From assembly GCA_964552655.1 (NCBI GenBank), contig CAZKHG010000032.1, forward strand, positions 1 through 37,213: a DNA stretch of 37,213 nucleotides, in the 5' to 3' direction. Made by a program: the position numbers and the translations under genes. Positions 15,821 through 24,464 of the stretch are shown here, piece after piece. The notes beneath the pieces were generated by a model. That model was given only the letters and a program-made list of their open reading frames with translations, was not told the DNA's origin and made no database searches. The stretch's first letter is position 1, and every line of letters starts with the position of its first letter. This DNA comes from CAZKHG01 sp964552655. Its GTDB lineage: Bacteria; Bacteroidota; Bacteroidia; Bacteroidales; Tenuifilaceae.

Positions 15821-18800
15821 TTATTTCAGGATGACTAATTTTTGGTATTGCTCAGCGGATTTACCATTGGATGTATTAATGCGAACCTGATAAAAATATA
15901 CCCCCCGGCCGATCCTGCTGCCATAATCATCGAGACCATCCCAGCTGATTGGGCCAACCCTGTAGCCTGTTGACAATGGTTCATGATACCTAATCGTTTT
16001 TACCAGTTTGCCTGATGGGCTGAATATTTGTATTAAAACCTCAAAATCGTTACCAGGTTGATTATGATCGAAATAGAATGCCGTATTGTAAGTGAATGGG
16101 TTGGGGTAGTTGAGCAAATGGGTTATTCTTAGCTTTTCGTCGCCCGTTACTGTAAAATTAAGTTCTTTTTCGCTGCTATTATTAAAAACATCCCAGGCTT
16201 TGATATTGATCTTATGAGGCCCCTTTTCAAGACCAGTCAGCTGAAACTCTGCTTTACCTTTCTGGTAGCTGTCAACATCAGCCCGATAGTAACTATTCAA
16301 AACAATAGATTTCTCTGTTTCTCCTGAAATGTTTGCTATTAAATCATGCCCAATGCTGTTACCGGTGGTATTAATCCCACTGCTGTCAGCTAATTGCAGT
16401 AGGATTTTAGGGTTTGGATCGGATATTCCACCCGGTACAAATTTTTTATCATTCAGATAAATGTTGATCACAGGGCCCTGATTATCCAAAGTGGGATTTT
16501 TATTAATTCCGCCAACAATCACTGATTCATTATACCCTGCGGCTGATTCTGCTTGGTCTTGTGCAAATAAGCTGAACCGGCCATTCCCGAACCGGTAATT
16601 AATATCCTTTGGTAAAATGAAATTCAGGGTAAATTCACCGCTATTAACAGTAACCGAACCTTTGTAGATGAGGTTGTCCTGAACGCTGAAATTCATTGTT
16701 TGCCCCCCATTATTCCCCAACGTGGTTAAGGTTTTCTTTTTATCGAAAAGAGTAATTGTGGCTTGGCCATTAAAGCTAGCGGCAAGGGAACCATCCGGAT
16801 TTTTAACCTCGCCCTCAATTTTCACTTTGCTCAATGCCATCAATGTATCAACGGGTTGGCTTACCGGGATATTATTAACTTTAGTGAGCTCCATCTTCAG
16901 GGTTGGGTATTTGAGCATAACAGCAGGATCGCCAAGAAGCATAAAATTTCGTTTATTATACCCTCCACCAGATATATTCTTGGTTATCCGGACAATATCA
17001 CCTAACCTGTAAAACTTGTCATTCGATTTAACCGACAAAAAACCTGATTTGCTGTTTTCATCAAAAACAGTGGAAATAAAACTGAAATTAAGCGAAAAAT
17101 TTGCACTTGAATACACCAGCCTGGTTGTAGAAATCAGCCCAATGCCTCCACCCTTTGGGGATAGTAACACCCACTCCCCTGTGGATGTTGTATTATAATC
17201 GTCGAAACGGCTAAACTCACAGGTTGCAGTTACAAAAAGGGGCAACCTCTCAAAGTTACGCCAGGACTGAACATCACCAAGCATCAAAACTTTCTCGTGC
17301 GAAAGCCATTGTTCGTTCCCATGACCGGTATAATTGATAATTAAAGCGCCGTTATTGACTCTGTCGTTAATCGCACTGGTTACATCAGGGTAACGCTCTC
17401 CAAGGGATGTGCTTTGCTGCAGATAAGCATCAAAAAATATTTTCTGAATATTATAGGCGGGGTGATTATTTGCAACATAATCGGCAAGTGAATTGGCATT
17501 GTCCATGTGGAGATTGCCATCCTCGTCATCGCCGATGAAACAGAGCTGTTGATTCCAGTCCCCAATAGAAGCTGAACTCAAGTACTGTTTAATTTTACTA
17601 ACCACATTTTTGGCTTGCTCAGCTGAACTCACAGGTAATCGGCCAATACCAATATCCAGCAAACCATCTGCTTCACCCTCATTATCATCCAGCAAGCCAT
17701 AAAAGTCATCGGTAACAAAAGATTGAACCTTGCTAATTGAGTTTTGGGATTGATAGGTTGGGATAAAATTGGTGTTCCCTTTTTTATCGGAGATATTGTC
17801 GTAAGAGCCATCGCCAAAAAGCAGGAGGTATTTAACCTGATTTGCCCCACTTAGACCCCTTTTATATAGCAATCGCATAAAATTCCTGATTGCCGAAATA
17901 TCCCTGTTTCCAGAAGAGAATTCGTTATAAACCTTATTAACATCAACCACTTCAACAACCAGCCCATCGTAATCCCGATGTAAATCAGCAAGATCGTTAG
18001 CCTGATCAATAAAAAGAGGATTGGTTATAATTACCATATCGGGGTTCATCAACCCGTGTAAATTCTGGTTTTCGAGCTTTTCGACAAACTCCACCTGATA
18101 AGTTTTATCGGGTTCAAATGCAATGAAACTTCTGAGGGTATCCGTTTTTAGTGTGAAATCGAGAGTACTGCCAGATATTAACGAGGCAACTTTTCTGGGA
18201 AACTGAATTTTAGTGATATCCCAAACCAGTGTGTTTGATGTAACATTTTGCACTGAAAATTTTGTAATTTTCGATATGCCAACCGAGTTGATATCTCTAA
18301 AAGCCAACTGTTTCCCTTGATATTTTAACTTTTGACGGGAGTTAACTGAAAGGTAATCGAGCCAACCAATAGCAGCAGGGCTGGGTTTATCATAGGTTAA
18401 CTTTATTTCAAGGTTACCTGTGGGTGCAGGTGCAGTGTAATCTTTCAGCCCAACAGAAACAAAATCCGATTCTTCATCGCCAATACTAACCTGGAATAGC
18501 TGCATAACACCAACTTCGGCCTGATTTACAGCAACTCTGTATGTGCTTTGCGAAGCAGATCGGGCACAAGCCCTAACCCTGACTTTAACACTCGAAGCAG
18601 GCTCTATGTCATTCAGCTGGGTATCATAGGTTCTGGTAGTGTAAACATCAAAGGCATCGCCAAACCACTCTCGGCCCGACTTAACCAGGTTGGTATCATT
18701 GCTCTCAAAAACCTTAACCTCGTCATAGTAACCTGACTGATATGTGGGGGTTAATACACCATCATCGATGGTGGCGATTCTTATGGGTGTTGGATAATCT

Positions 18801-19666
18801 GTGGTAAGAAAATAATTTATTTTTTTTGAATATGGGTGATATTCATGTACAAATAGCCCCTTAGAAGAATCATAGTTCCAGGTTAATGGACCCTCGGCAT
18901 AAAAAAGTATATAATCGCCCTGGTTGAAAATGGCATCAGAACCCTTTTCGATGTATGCCGGAATTTGTAAAAGATCGTCGGGCGAGGGTTGATTGTTCAA
19001 AAATGGAAGTTTTTTACCCCCGTGTCCCCAAACGCTTACATTCTGAAGATTAGACAGACCATACGATACCAATTCGGAATAGGTAATTTTATATACACCC
19101 GATTTATCGACCCTAACTTTTACCCAATTTCCTGAGCTTAACAGTGAATTTGATTTAGCTACGGGCAATTCTATTTGATTTGATTTACGAGAACCCTTAT
19201 CTCTGATATTTAATGTAAATGAAGTCAGTTTTTTAAGTTCGCCTAGCTCACCCTTTATAATTACAGGAATTGTTGCGGTTAAATAATTTACTCCTCCAGA
19301 CCTGAACACCTGAAATACCTGGTCGTTAGTTATTTCATACTTTCTTTTGGACAGTACCGATAGCTCCCAATCATTTAACCTTATATACCTTTGATTCAGG
19401 ATGGATATATTCAGATCTGCAACGTTATCAACATTAAAAGCAATCGGAAAAATTCCGTAGTAGAAAGGAACCATTGAAACAGGATCGGGGTAATAAGCAT
19501 TTTTAAAAAAAAGGAAATTGCTAAAATTTGTCTTATTCCCAGACGAATCTATTTGTTTATCAGGATTATTATTGGCCCATTCGATATTACTATTAAATGA
19601 TTGAGCGCTAATTTGTGAATATAAAATCGAAAGGAAAACTATAAAATATCCCGTTTTTTTAATCAT
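15821..19666 (-). CDS. porU: T9SS sortase PorU (C25 gingipain-like peptidase)
   Basis: 1281 residues. A signal peptide (MIKKTGYFIVFLSILYSQISAQ) precedes N-terminal beta-domains and the C25 peptidase core from about 520 to 940: LLFGDGSYDN, IGIGRLPVSS, catalytic H782 in NYTGHGNEQWLSHE and C816 in LFVTATCEFSRFD, ending LLGDPAVMLKYP. Ig-like regions follow, then a C-terminal sorting-type domain (about 1190-1281) with LNYPNPFTYNTAFYFDH, GRGVYFYQVRI and QKLVILK. PorU removes the sorting domain of T9SS cargo and joins cargo to anionic LPS on the cell surface. It diverges from porP/gldJ and leads porV. Both catalytic residues are intact. Confidence 0.94.
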   Translation of the reverse strand: MIKKTGYFIVFLSILYSQISAQSFNSNIEWANNNPDKQIDSSGNKTNFSNFLFFKNAYYPDPVSMVPFYYGIFPIAFNVDNVADLNISILNQRYIRLNDWELSVLSKRKYEITNDQVFQVFRSGGVNYLTATIPVIIKGELGELKKLTSFTLNIRDKGSRKSNQIELPVAKSNSLLSSGNWVKVRVDKSGVYKITYSELVSYGLSNLQNVSVWGHGGKKLPFLNNQPSPDDLLQIPAYIEKGSDAIFNQGDYILFYAEGPLTWNYDSSKGLFVHEYHPYSKKINYFLTTDYPTPIRIATIDDGVLTPTYQSGYYDEVKVFESNDTNLVKSGREWFGDAFDVYTTRTYDTQLNDIEPASSVKVRVRACARSASQSTYRVAVNQAEVGVMQLFQVSIGDEESDFVSVGLKDYTAPAPTGNLEIKLTYDKPSPAAIGWLDYLSVNSRQKLKYQGKQLAFRDINSVGISKITKFSVQNVTSNTLVWDITKIQFPRKVASLISGSTLDFTLKTDTLRSFIAFEPDKTYQVEFVEKLENQNLHGLMNPDMVIITNPLFIDQANDLADLHRDYDGLVVEVVDVNKVYNEFSSGNRDISAIRNFMRLLYKRGLSGANQVKYLLLFGDGSYDNISDKKGNTNFIPTYQSQNSISKVQSFVTDDFYGLLDDNEGEADGLLDIGIGRLPVSSAEQAKNVVSKIKQYLSSASIGDWNQQLCFIGDDEDGNLHMDNANSLADYVANNHPAYNIQKIFFDAYLQQSTSLGERYPDVTSAINDRVNNGALIINYTGHGNEQWLSHEKVLMLGDVQSWRNFERLPLFVTATCEFSRFDDYNTTSTGEWVLLSPKGGGIGLISTTRLVYSSANFSLNFSFISTVFDENSKSGFLSVKSNDKFYRLGDIVRITKNISGGGYNKRNFMLLGDPAVMLKYPTLKMELTKVNNIPVSQPVDTLMALSKVKIEGEVKNPDGSLAASFNGQATITLFDKKKTLTTLGNNGGQTMNFSVQDNLIYKGSVTVNSGEFTLNFILPKDINYRFGNGRFSLFAQDQAESAAGYNESVIVGGINKNPTLDNQGPVINIYLNDKKFVPGGISDPNPKILLQLADSSGINTTGNSIGHDLIANISGETEKSIVLNSYYRADVDSYQKGKAEFQLTGLEKGPHKINIKAWDVFNNSSEKELNFTVTGDEKLRITHLLNYPNPFTYNTAFYFDHNQPGNDFEVLIQIFSPSGKLVKTIRYHEPLSTGYRVGPISWDGLDDYGSRIGRGVYFYQVRINTSNGKSAEQYQKLVILK

Positions 19667-19786
19667 CAGCCACTATTTTTTGCAAATAAACAAAACTTTA
19701 TCTTACCTTTAAAGGGTTTAAAATACAATAAAAACGATTTATTGGTGTTGTTATTTTATTAATAAAAATATTCTGGCCTTTCATTA

Positions 19787-20764
19787 ATGCAGAATACCAA
19801 AATTCGAATCCGGCTAATCGCTATATTGTGCCTATTAGGGTTCCGTGTTCTCGGACAGGATCTCAGTTTTTCTCAGCTTTTTTTCAACTATCTTTATCTT
19901 AATCCTGCCTATGCCGGAGCCAGTAAATACGCAAGGCTTGGTCTTGTTTACAGGAACCAATGGCTGATGGCAAAAAATCCTTATTCAACCTATGGCGTTA
20001 GCTACGACCGAACTATCAGAAGCATAAAAAGCGGGGTTGGGGTTAATATAATTAACGATGTTCAGGCAAACGGAGCGCTTCAACGGGTCTCCACAGATTT
20101 TATCTATGCATACGGCATTCAAACTTCTTATAACTCACATATTCGTGGTGGAATCCAATCCAGCTTGTTTGCTAATAACTATAATTTATCCAATCTTGTT
20201 TTTCCTGATATGATTGATCAGAACGGGGAGGTTACCGGGCCTGCATTGAATTCACCTAAACCAGACCTACTTTATGATATTAGCTTAGGTGCGGTTGGCG
20301 ATCTGGATATTTTTTACGGCGGCATTGCTGTTCATCATATTTATCAGGTTAAATTAGCCGGCCAGCGAATTATTATTCCCAGAAAATATACTATTCATCT
20401 TGGTTGTGAGTTTAATTTATATAAGTGGTACCGGTTTAAGCAAAAGTTAATGTTCTCGCCAAACATAATTTATATACATCAGCAAAACTATGATCAGGTA
20501 AACCTGGGATTCTATTTTACTAAAAGTAATGTTGTTGCCGGTTTATGGTTACGAGAAAATGTAGATTTAAAAACACATACTTTTGTATTTACTACTGGGT
20601 ATAGCAATGACCAGTTCAGGGTTGGATACAGCTATGACTTCAGCGTTTTCCAAGGCGGATTCAGGGGTTTACCGACTTCCACACATGAGGTAACCTTTGG
20701 TTGGAATTTTGAGTATAAAGCCAGTAAACGAAAATATCGTTACATAAAATGTCCGAAATTTTAG
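19787..20764 (+). CDS. PorP/SprF family T9SS membrane protein
   Basis: 325 residues. A signal peptide (to about 23, RLIAILCLLGFRVLGQ) leads into the family hallmark DLSFSQLFFNYLYLNPAYAG, then GLVYRNQW, TYGVSYDR and repeated outer-membrane beta-strands ending in VTFGWNFEY. PorP/SprF proteins are outer-membrane components that work with T9SS lipoproteins; many genomes have several copies, each linked to a subset of cargo. This copy is 89 bp upstream of gldJ and not beside porK-L-M-N, so the family name is given without deciding between PorP and SprF. It diverges from porU over a 120-bp A+T-rich spacer. Confidence 0.9.
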   Translation: MQNTKIRIRLIAILCLLGFRVLGQDLSFSQLFFNYLYLNPAYAGASKYARLGLVYRNQWLMAKNPYSTYGVSYDRTIRSIKSGVGVNIINDVQANGALQRVSTDFIYAYGIQTSYNSHIRGGIQSSLFANNYNLSNLVFPDMIDQNGEVTGPALNSPKPDLLYDISLGAVGDLDIFYGGIAVHHIYQVKLAGQRIIIPRKYTIHLGCEFNLYKWYRFKQKLMFSPNIIYIHQQNYDQVNLGFYFTKSNVVAGLWLRENVDLKTHTFVFTTGYSNDQFRVGYSYDFSVFQGGFRGLPTSTHEVTFGWNFEYKASKRKYRYIKCPKF

Positions 20765-20853
20765 TTTTTTACGTTATATGTGTATGTTTGAACACAAATT
20801 ATTAATATATTTGAATTTGATTTACTAAACAAAAAAGGAAAATTTCATCAGCT

Positions 20854-22368
20854 ATGAGCTTAAAAAATAAATTATTTCTTATTTCCTTTGCAGGCGTAGC
20901 AGGCTTGTCATCGTGCAGTCTGCTTGGCGGCGGAGGTGGAAAGGAATCCTCTTCTACAACTGGTTGGAAATACAACGACCCTGAACAAGGCGGTTTTGAA
21001 GTTGTAACCGACTACAAACCGAGAACCGGACCGGGTCTGGTATTTATTGAGGGAGGTACCTTTATTATGGGTAGGGTTGAGCAGGATCTCATGTACGATT
21101 GGAACTCCGTTCCCAGAAGGGTAACTGTGGCTTCCTTCTACATGGATGAAACTGAAGTTACAAATGTTGACTGGAGAGAATACCTATACTGGCTAAGAAG
21201 AGTTTATGTAGATTATCCACAGGTGTATAAAAATGCCTTACCGGATACACTTGTTTGGAGATCCCCACTGGGATTCAATGATCCTTATGTAAACAACTAT
21301 TTACGCCACCCCGCTTACAATGATTATCCCGTTGTTGGTGTAAGCTGGTTACAAGCTAATGATTACTGCCTGTGGCGGAGCGACAGGGTAAATGAGAAGT
21401 TGCTGATTGATGAAGGCCATCTGGCTCCTGAACTAAATCAGAAGAACGAGGATAACTTTAACACGGATGCCTATCTGTTAGGCCAATACACCGGAACAGT
21501 AATAAAAAATAAAAAGAGCCTAGATCCCAACCAACCCGAAGGAAGAAAATACACCTTTGAGGATGGAATTCTGCTTCCCAAGTACCGCCTCCCTACCGAA
21601 GCCGAATGGGAATATGCTGCTTTGGGATTAATTGGCAACACCTACGAAGAGCGTATGGTTGAACGTAAAATTTATCCATGGAACGGCCATAACGTTCGTA
21701 ACGCAGATATGAAAAACCGGGGTGAAATGCTTGCCAACTTTGTCAGGGGTCGTGGTGACTATATGGGTACTGCAGGAAAACTTAATGATAATGCGCCCAT
21801 ACCAAATGCAGTAAAATCATATTGGCCTAACGATTATGGCCTATATTGCATGGCTGGCAATGTAAACGAGTGGGTTCTTGATGTTTACCGTCCTCTCACC
21901 TTTGAAGATATGGATGAATTCCGCCCCTTCCGTGGGAATGTATTCAAACAGCTTAAACTTAATGATGATGGAACGGTTGCCCGTAAAGACAGTCTTGGCC
22001 GTTTAATCTACAGGGATGTAACCGAAGAAGAAGCAGCAAAACGCCGGAACTATAACAAAGCCTACTATATCAACTATAAAGATGGAGATGCATCCTCAAG
22101 TACTGATTATGATCCATCGGGTGAGAATGCCAAGGAACTTAAGTCAGACAGGATGTACTATCAAGGTAAAGCTGAACGGAATAACGAGGGTATGACCTCC
22201 CTTATAAATGATCATGTTCGGGTTTATAAGGGTGGTTCCTGGAAGGACAGGGCTTACTGGTTAAGCCCAGGAACCCGTAGATTCCTTGACGAAGCCTCTT
22301 CAACTGACGATTTGGGATTCCGTTGCGCAATGGAGGCTGTTGGGAAGCAATCAATGAAAGAACGTTAA
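20854..22368 (+). CDS. gldJ: Gliding-motility/T9SS lipoprotein GldJ (SUMF1/FGE fold)
   Basis: 504 residues. A lipoprotein signal ends at LSSC with C21 as the lipid site, followed by a glycine linker. The TGWKYNDPEQGGF stretch and GPGLVFIEGGTFIMGRVEQD with MYDWNSVPRRV are typical of GldJ rather than GldK/PorK. The FGE-sulfatase-like domain runs from about 58 to 495, with MDETEVTNVDWREYLYWL, YRLPTEAEWEYAALG, GNVNEWVLDVYRP, and RVYKGGSWKDRAYW. In gliding relatives GldJ is an essential lipoprotein of the motility and T9SS apparatus and is not an active formylglycine enzyme. It lies between porP/sprF and murF. Whether this organism glides cannot be told. Confidence 0.88.
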   Translation: MSLKNKLFLISFAGVAGLSSCSLLGGGGGKESSSTTGWKYNDPEQGGFEVVTDYKPRTGPGLVFIEGGTFIMGRVEQDLMYDWNSVPRRVTVASFYMDETEVTNVDWREYLYWLRRVYVDYPQVYKNALPDTLVWRSPLGFNDPYVNNYLRHPAYNDYPVVGVSWLQANDYCLWRSDRVNEKLLIDEGHLAPELNQKNEDNFNTDAYLLGQYTGTVIKNKKSLDPNQPEGRKYTFEDGILLPKYRLPTEAEWEYAALGLIGNTYEERMVERKIYPWNGHNVRNADMKNRGEMLANFVRGRGDYMGTAGKLNDNAPIPNAVKSYWPNDYGLYCMAGNVNEWVLDVYRPLTFEDMDEFRPFRGNVFKQLKLNDDGTVARKDSLGRLIYRDVTEEEAAKRRNYNKAYYINYKDGDASSSTDYDPSGENAKELKSDRMYYQGKAERNNEGMTSLINDHVRVYKGGSWKDRAYWLSPGTRRFLDEASSTDDLGFRCAMEAVGKQSMKER

Positions 22369-22388
22369 TATTTTAAATTGAATAGTCC

Positions 22389-22423
22389 AAAGAAACCTCA
22401 TTCTTAATGAGGTTTCTTTTTTT
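22389..22423 (+). terminator. Strong intrinsic terminator directly in front of murF
   Basis: A perfect 14-bp stem (22389-22402 with 22406-22419; core GAAACCTCATT/AATGAGGTTTC) closes a 3-nt CTT loop and is followed by T residues to 22423. It ends gldJ transcription, but the murF ATG is only 6 nt past the last T. Confidence 0.9.
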
Positions 22424-22429
22424 AAAGTT

Positions 22430-23725
22430 ATGACATCAATAGATAAAATATACAAGCTGTTTATTGAAAATCCGGTTATAACCACTGATAGCAGGAATGT
22501 TCCGGCAAACTCAATTTTCTGGGCACTTCAAGGGGAAACCTTTGATGGGAATAAGTTTGCTCACAATGCCATCGAATCAGGCGCTAAGATTGCAGTGGTT
22601 GATGACCCTTCAATCATCTCAGATAAGGTAATACTGGTAGAGAATTCTCTGGTTGCACTCCAGAAACTTGCCACTATCCACAGGCAAGCCTTGGGCTTAA
22701 AGGTACTGGCTATTACCGGGAGTAATGGGAAAACAACGACAAAAGAGCTAATTAATGCAGTATTATCAACCAAATTCAACGTTTTTGCAACAAAAGGGAA
22801 TCTAAATAATCACATAGGGGTTCCGTTAACCTTACTATCAGTGACACCCACAACAGATATTGCAATAATTGAAATGGGGGCCAATCACCCCGGTGAGATC
22901 GCAGCACTAGCTGATATCGCTTTACCTGATTATGGCTTAATAACCAACATCGGGAGCGCCCACCTTGAGGGTTTTGGGTCATTCGAAGGAGTTATAAAAA
23001 CCAAGGGGGAACTGTACCAGAATATTTCTAGAAACAATGGCAAAGTTTTTTTCAATAGCTTAAATCCCATTCTACAAGATCTGATTAAAATCTATAATCT
23101 GGAAGAAAATTCAATACCCTACGGTTTAAATCAGTTCACAATTTCAAACAATCAGAATGAAAAATCGCCATTCTTAAGTATAATGGCTTCATTTAAAAGT
23201 GAGCAAAAGGTAAAACTTAATACAAACCTGGTTGGGGATTACAACCTGGAGAATGTCTTTGCTGCGATGACGATTGGTTCATATTTTAGTGTTCCAATTG
23301 CGGATATTAAATCGGCCATAGAAAACTACATACCTACCAACAGCCGTTCACAGCTAGTTAAAACAAATTACAATTCAGTTATTCTGGATGCATACAATGC
23401 AAACCCAACTAGCATGATGGCATCACTAAAAAACCTATCATCAATTAATCATCAGAGTAAAGTAGCTATTGTGGGTGCAATGAAAGAAATGGGTATCTTT
23501 GCCGATCTTGAGCATAAACGTATTGTAGAATACGCTAAATCTCTTGATATTAGTAAAATAATTCTTGTTGGTAAAGAATTTGACAATACAAACACAGACT
23601 TTTTGATATTTGAAACCGCAGAGGATCTTAAAAAATATCTTAAGGAAAATCAAATCAAGGATTCCTTAGTTCTGGTAAAGGGTTCAAGGGCAGTAAAACT
23701 TGAGGTAATTATGGATTATCTTTAG
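22430..23725 (+). CDS. murF: UDP-MurNAc-tripeptide--D-Ala-D-Ala ligase
   Basis: 431 residues, normal for MurF. It adds D-Ala-D-Ala to UDP-MurNAc-tripeptide in the cytoplasm, the last step of the soluble peptidoglycan precursor pathway. The N-terminal domain has TTDSRNVPANSIFWALQGE; the ATP-binding loop is at 97-103 (ITGSNGKTTTKEL); EMGANHPGEI, LITNIGSAHLEGFGS, the GDYNLENVFAAM segment and DAYNANPTSMMASL are Mur-ligase signatures. The start is supported by the family's usual N-terminus just before the first strand. A terminator finishes 6 nt before the start codon, so transcription must come from read-through or from a promoter embedded in the gldJ end. Confidence 0.95.
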   Translation: MTSIDKIYKLFIENPVITTDSRNVPANSIFWALQGETFDGNKFAHNAIESGAKIAVVDDPSIISDKVILVENSLVALQKLATIHRQALGLKVLAITGSNGKTTTKELINAVLSTKFNVFATKGNLNNHIGVPLTLLSVTPTTDIAIIEMGANHPGEIAALADIALPDYGLITNIGSAHLEGFGSFEGVIKTKGELYQNISRNNGKVFFNSLNPILQDLIKIYNLEENSIPYGLNQFTISNNQNEKSPFLSIMASFKSEQKVKLNTNLVGDYNLENVFAAMTIGSYFSVPIADIKSAIENYIPTNSRSQLVKTNYNSVILDAYNANPTSMMASLKNLSSINHQSKVAIVGAMKEMGIFADLEHKRIVEYAKSLDISKIILVGKEFDNTNTDFLIFETAEDLKKYLKENQIKDSLVLVKGSRAVKLEVIMDYL

Positions 23726-23775
23726 CAAGCAGCTAAGTCCATGTTTTCTAATAAATTATAAATTAATAATAATTG

Positions 23776-24456
23776 ATGAAGCAAATGAATAACCGAATGA
23801 TGGATCCCCTGGTTGGTAAACTGATGGGCTTAAGGTATAAATCGCATCCCTGGCATGGAATTGACATTGGGGATAAATCGCCCGAAATAGTTACCTGTTT
23901 TATTGAAGTTGTTCCAACGGATACAGTAAAATATGAGGTTGATAAAGTGTCTGGTTACCTTAAGCTTGATAGGCCTCAGAAATATTCCAATGTGGTTCCG
24001 GCATTGTATGGCTTTCTCCCACAAACCTTTTCGGGTGAGAGGGTTGCTGAAATTGCCCGTGAAAAAACAGGGAATCAAGAAATTCGTGGGGATGGCGATC
24101 CGATGGACATTTGTATTTTAACCGAAAAAGATATCACCCATGGTGATATCATAGTTGTAGCGCGCCCTATTGGTGGTTTCAGGATGATTGACAATAACGA
24201 GGCAGATGATAAACTGATTGCTGTATTAAACAAAGATGCTGTATATGGTGGTTACCAGGATATTAAAGACTGTCCACCGCTTGTAATTGACCGGCTTAAG
24301 CATTATTTCCTCACCTATAAAGATTTACCCGGCGAGAAAAGGAAATGCGAAATAACCCATATTTATGGCATTGAGGAAGCCCATGAAATAATCAGGCGTT
24401 CAATAGATGATTACACCAACCGGTTTTACAACCTGGAGTCGATGCTTAAAATCTGA
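23776..24456 (+). CDS. ppa: Inorganic diphosphatase (family I)
   Basis: 226 residues from the ATG at 23776, with a TTG immediately in front. The family I core is clear: VKYEVDKVSGYLKLDRPQKY, ALYGFLPQTF, the metal-binding DGDPMDICIL at 106-115 (D106, D108, D111), RPIGGFRMIDNNEADDKLIA and HYFLTYKDLPG. It hydrolyses pyrophosphate released by biosynthesis. The N-terminal 25 residues precede the usual start, as in the somewhat longer Bacteroidota form. It follows murF by 50 nt on the same strand and ends 8 nt before the convergent acyl-CoA synthetase gene. Confidence 0.95.
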   Translation: MKQMNNRMMDPLVGKLMGLRYKSHPWHGIDIGDKSPEIVTCFIEVVPTDTVKYEVDKVSGYLKLDRPQKYSNVVPALYGFLPQTFSGERVAEIAREKTGNQEIRGDGDPMDICILTEKDITHGDIIVVARPIGGFRMIDNNEADDKLIAVLNKDAVYGGYQDIKDCPPLVIDRLKHYFLTYKDLPGEKRKCEITHIYGIEEAHEIIRRSIDDYTNRFYNLESMLKI

Positions 24457-24464
24457 TAAAAAAA

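Noticed and set aside
20783..20813. Two TAnnTTTG boxes upstream of gldJ (20783-20790 and 20806-20813)
   Set aside because: Neither has a TTG/TTTG at 17-23 nt upstream, and the spacer is A+T rich, so chance matches are likely.
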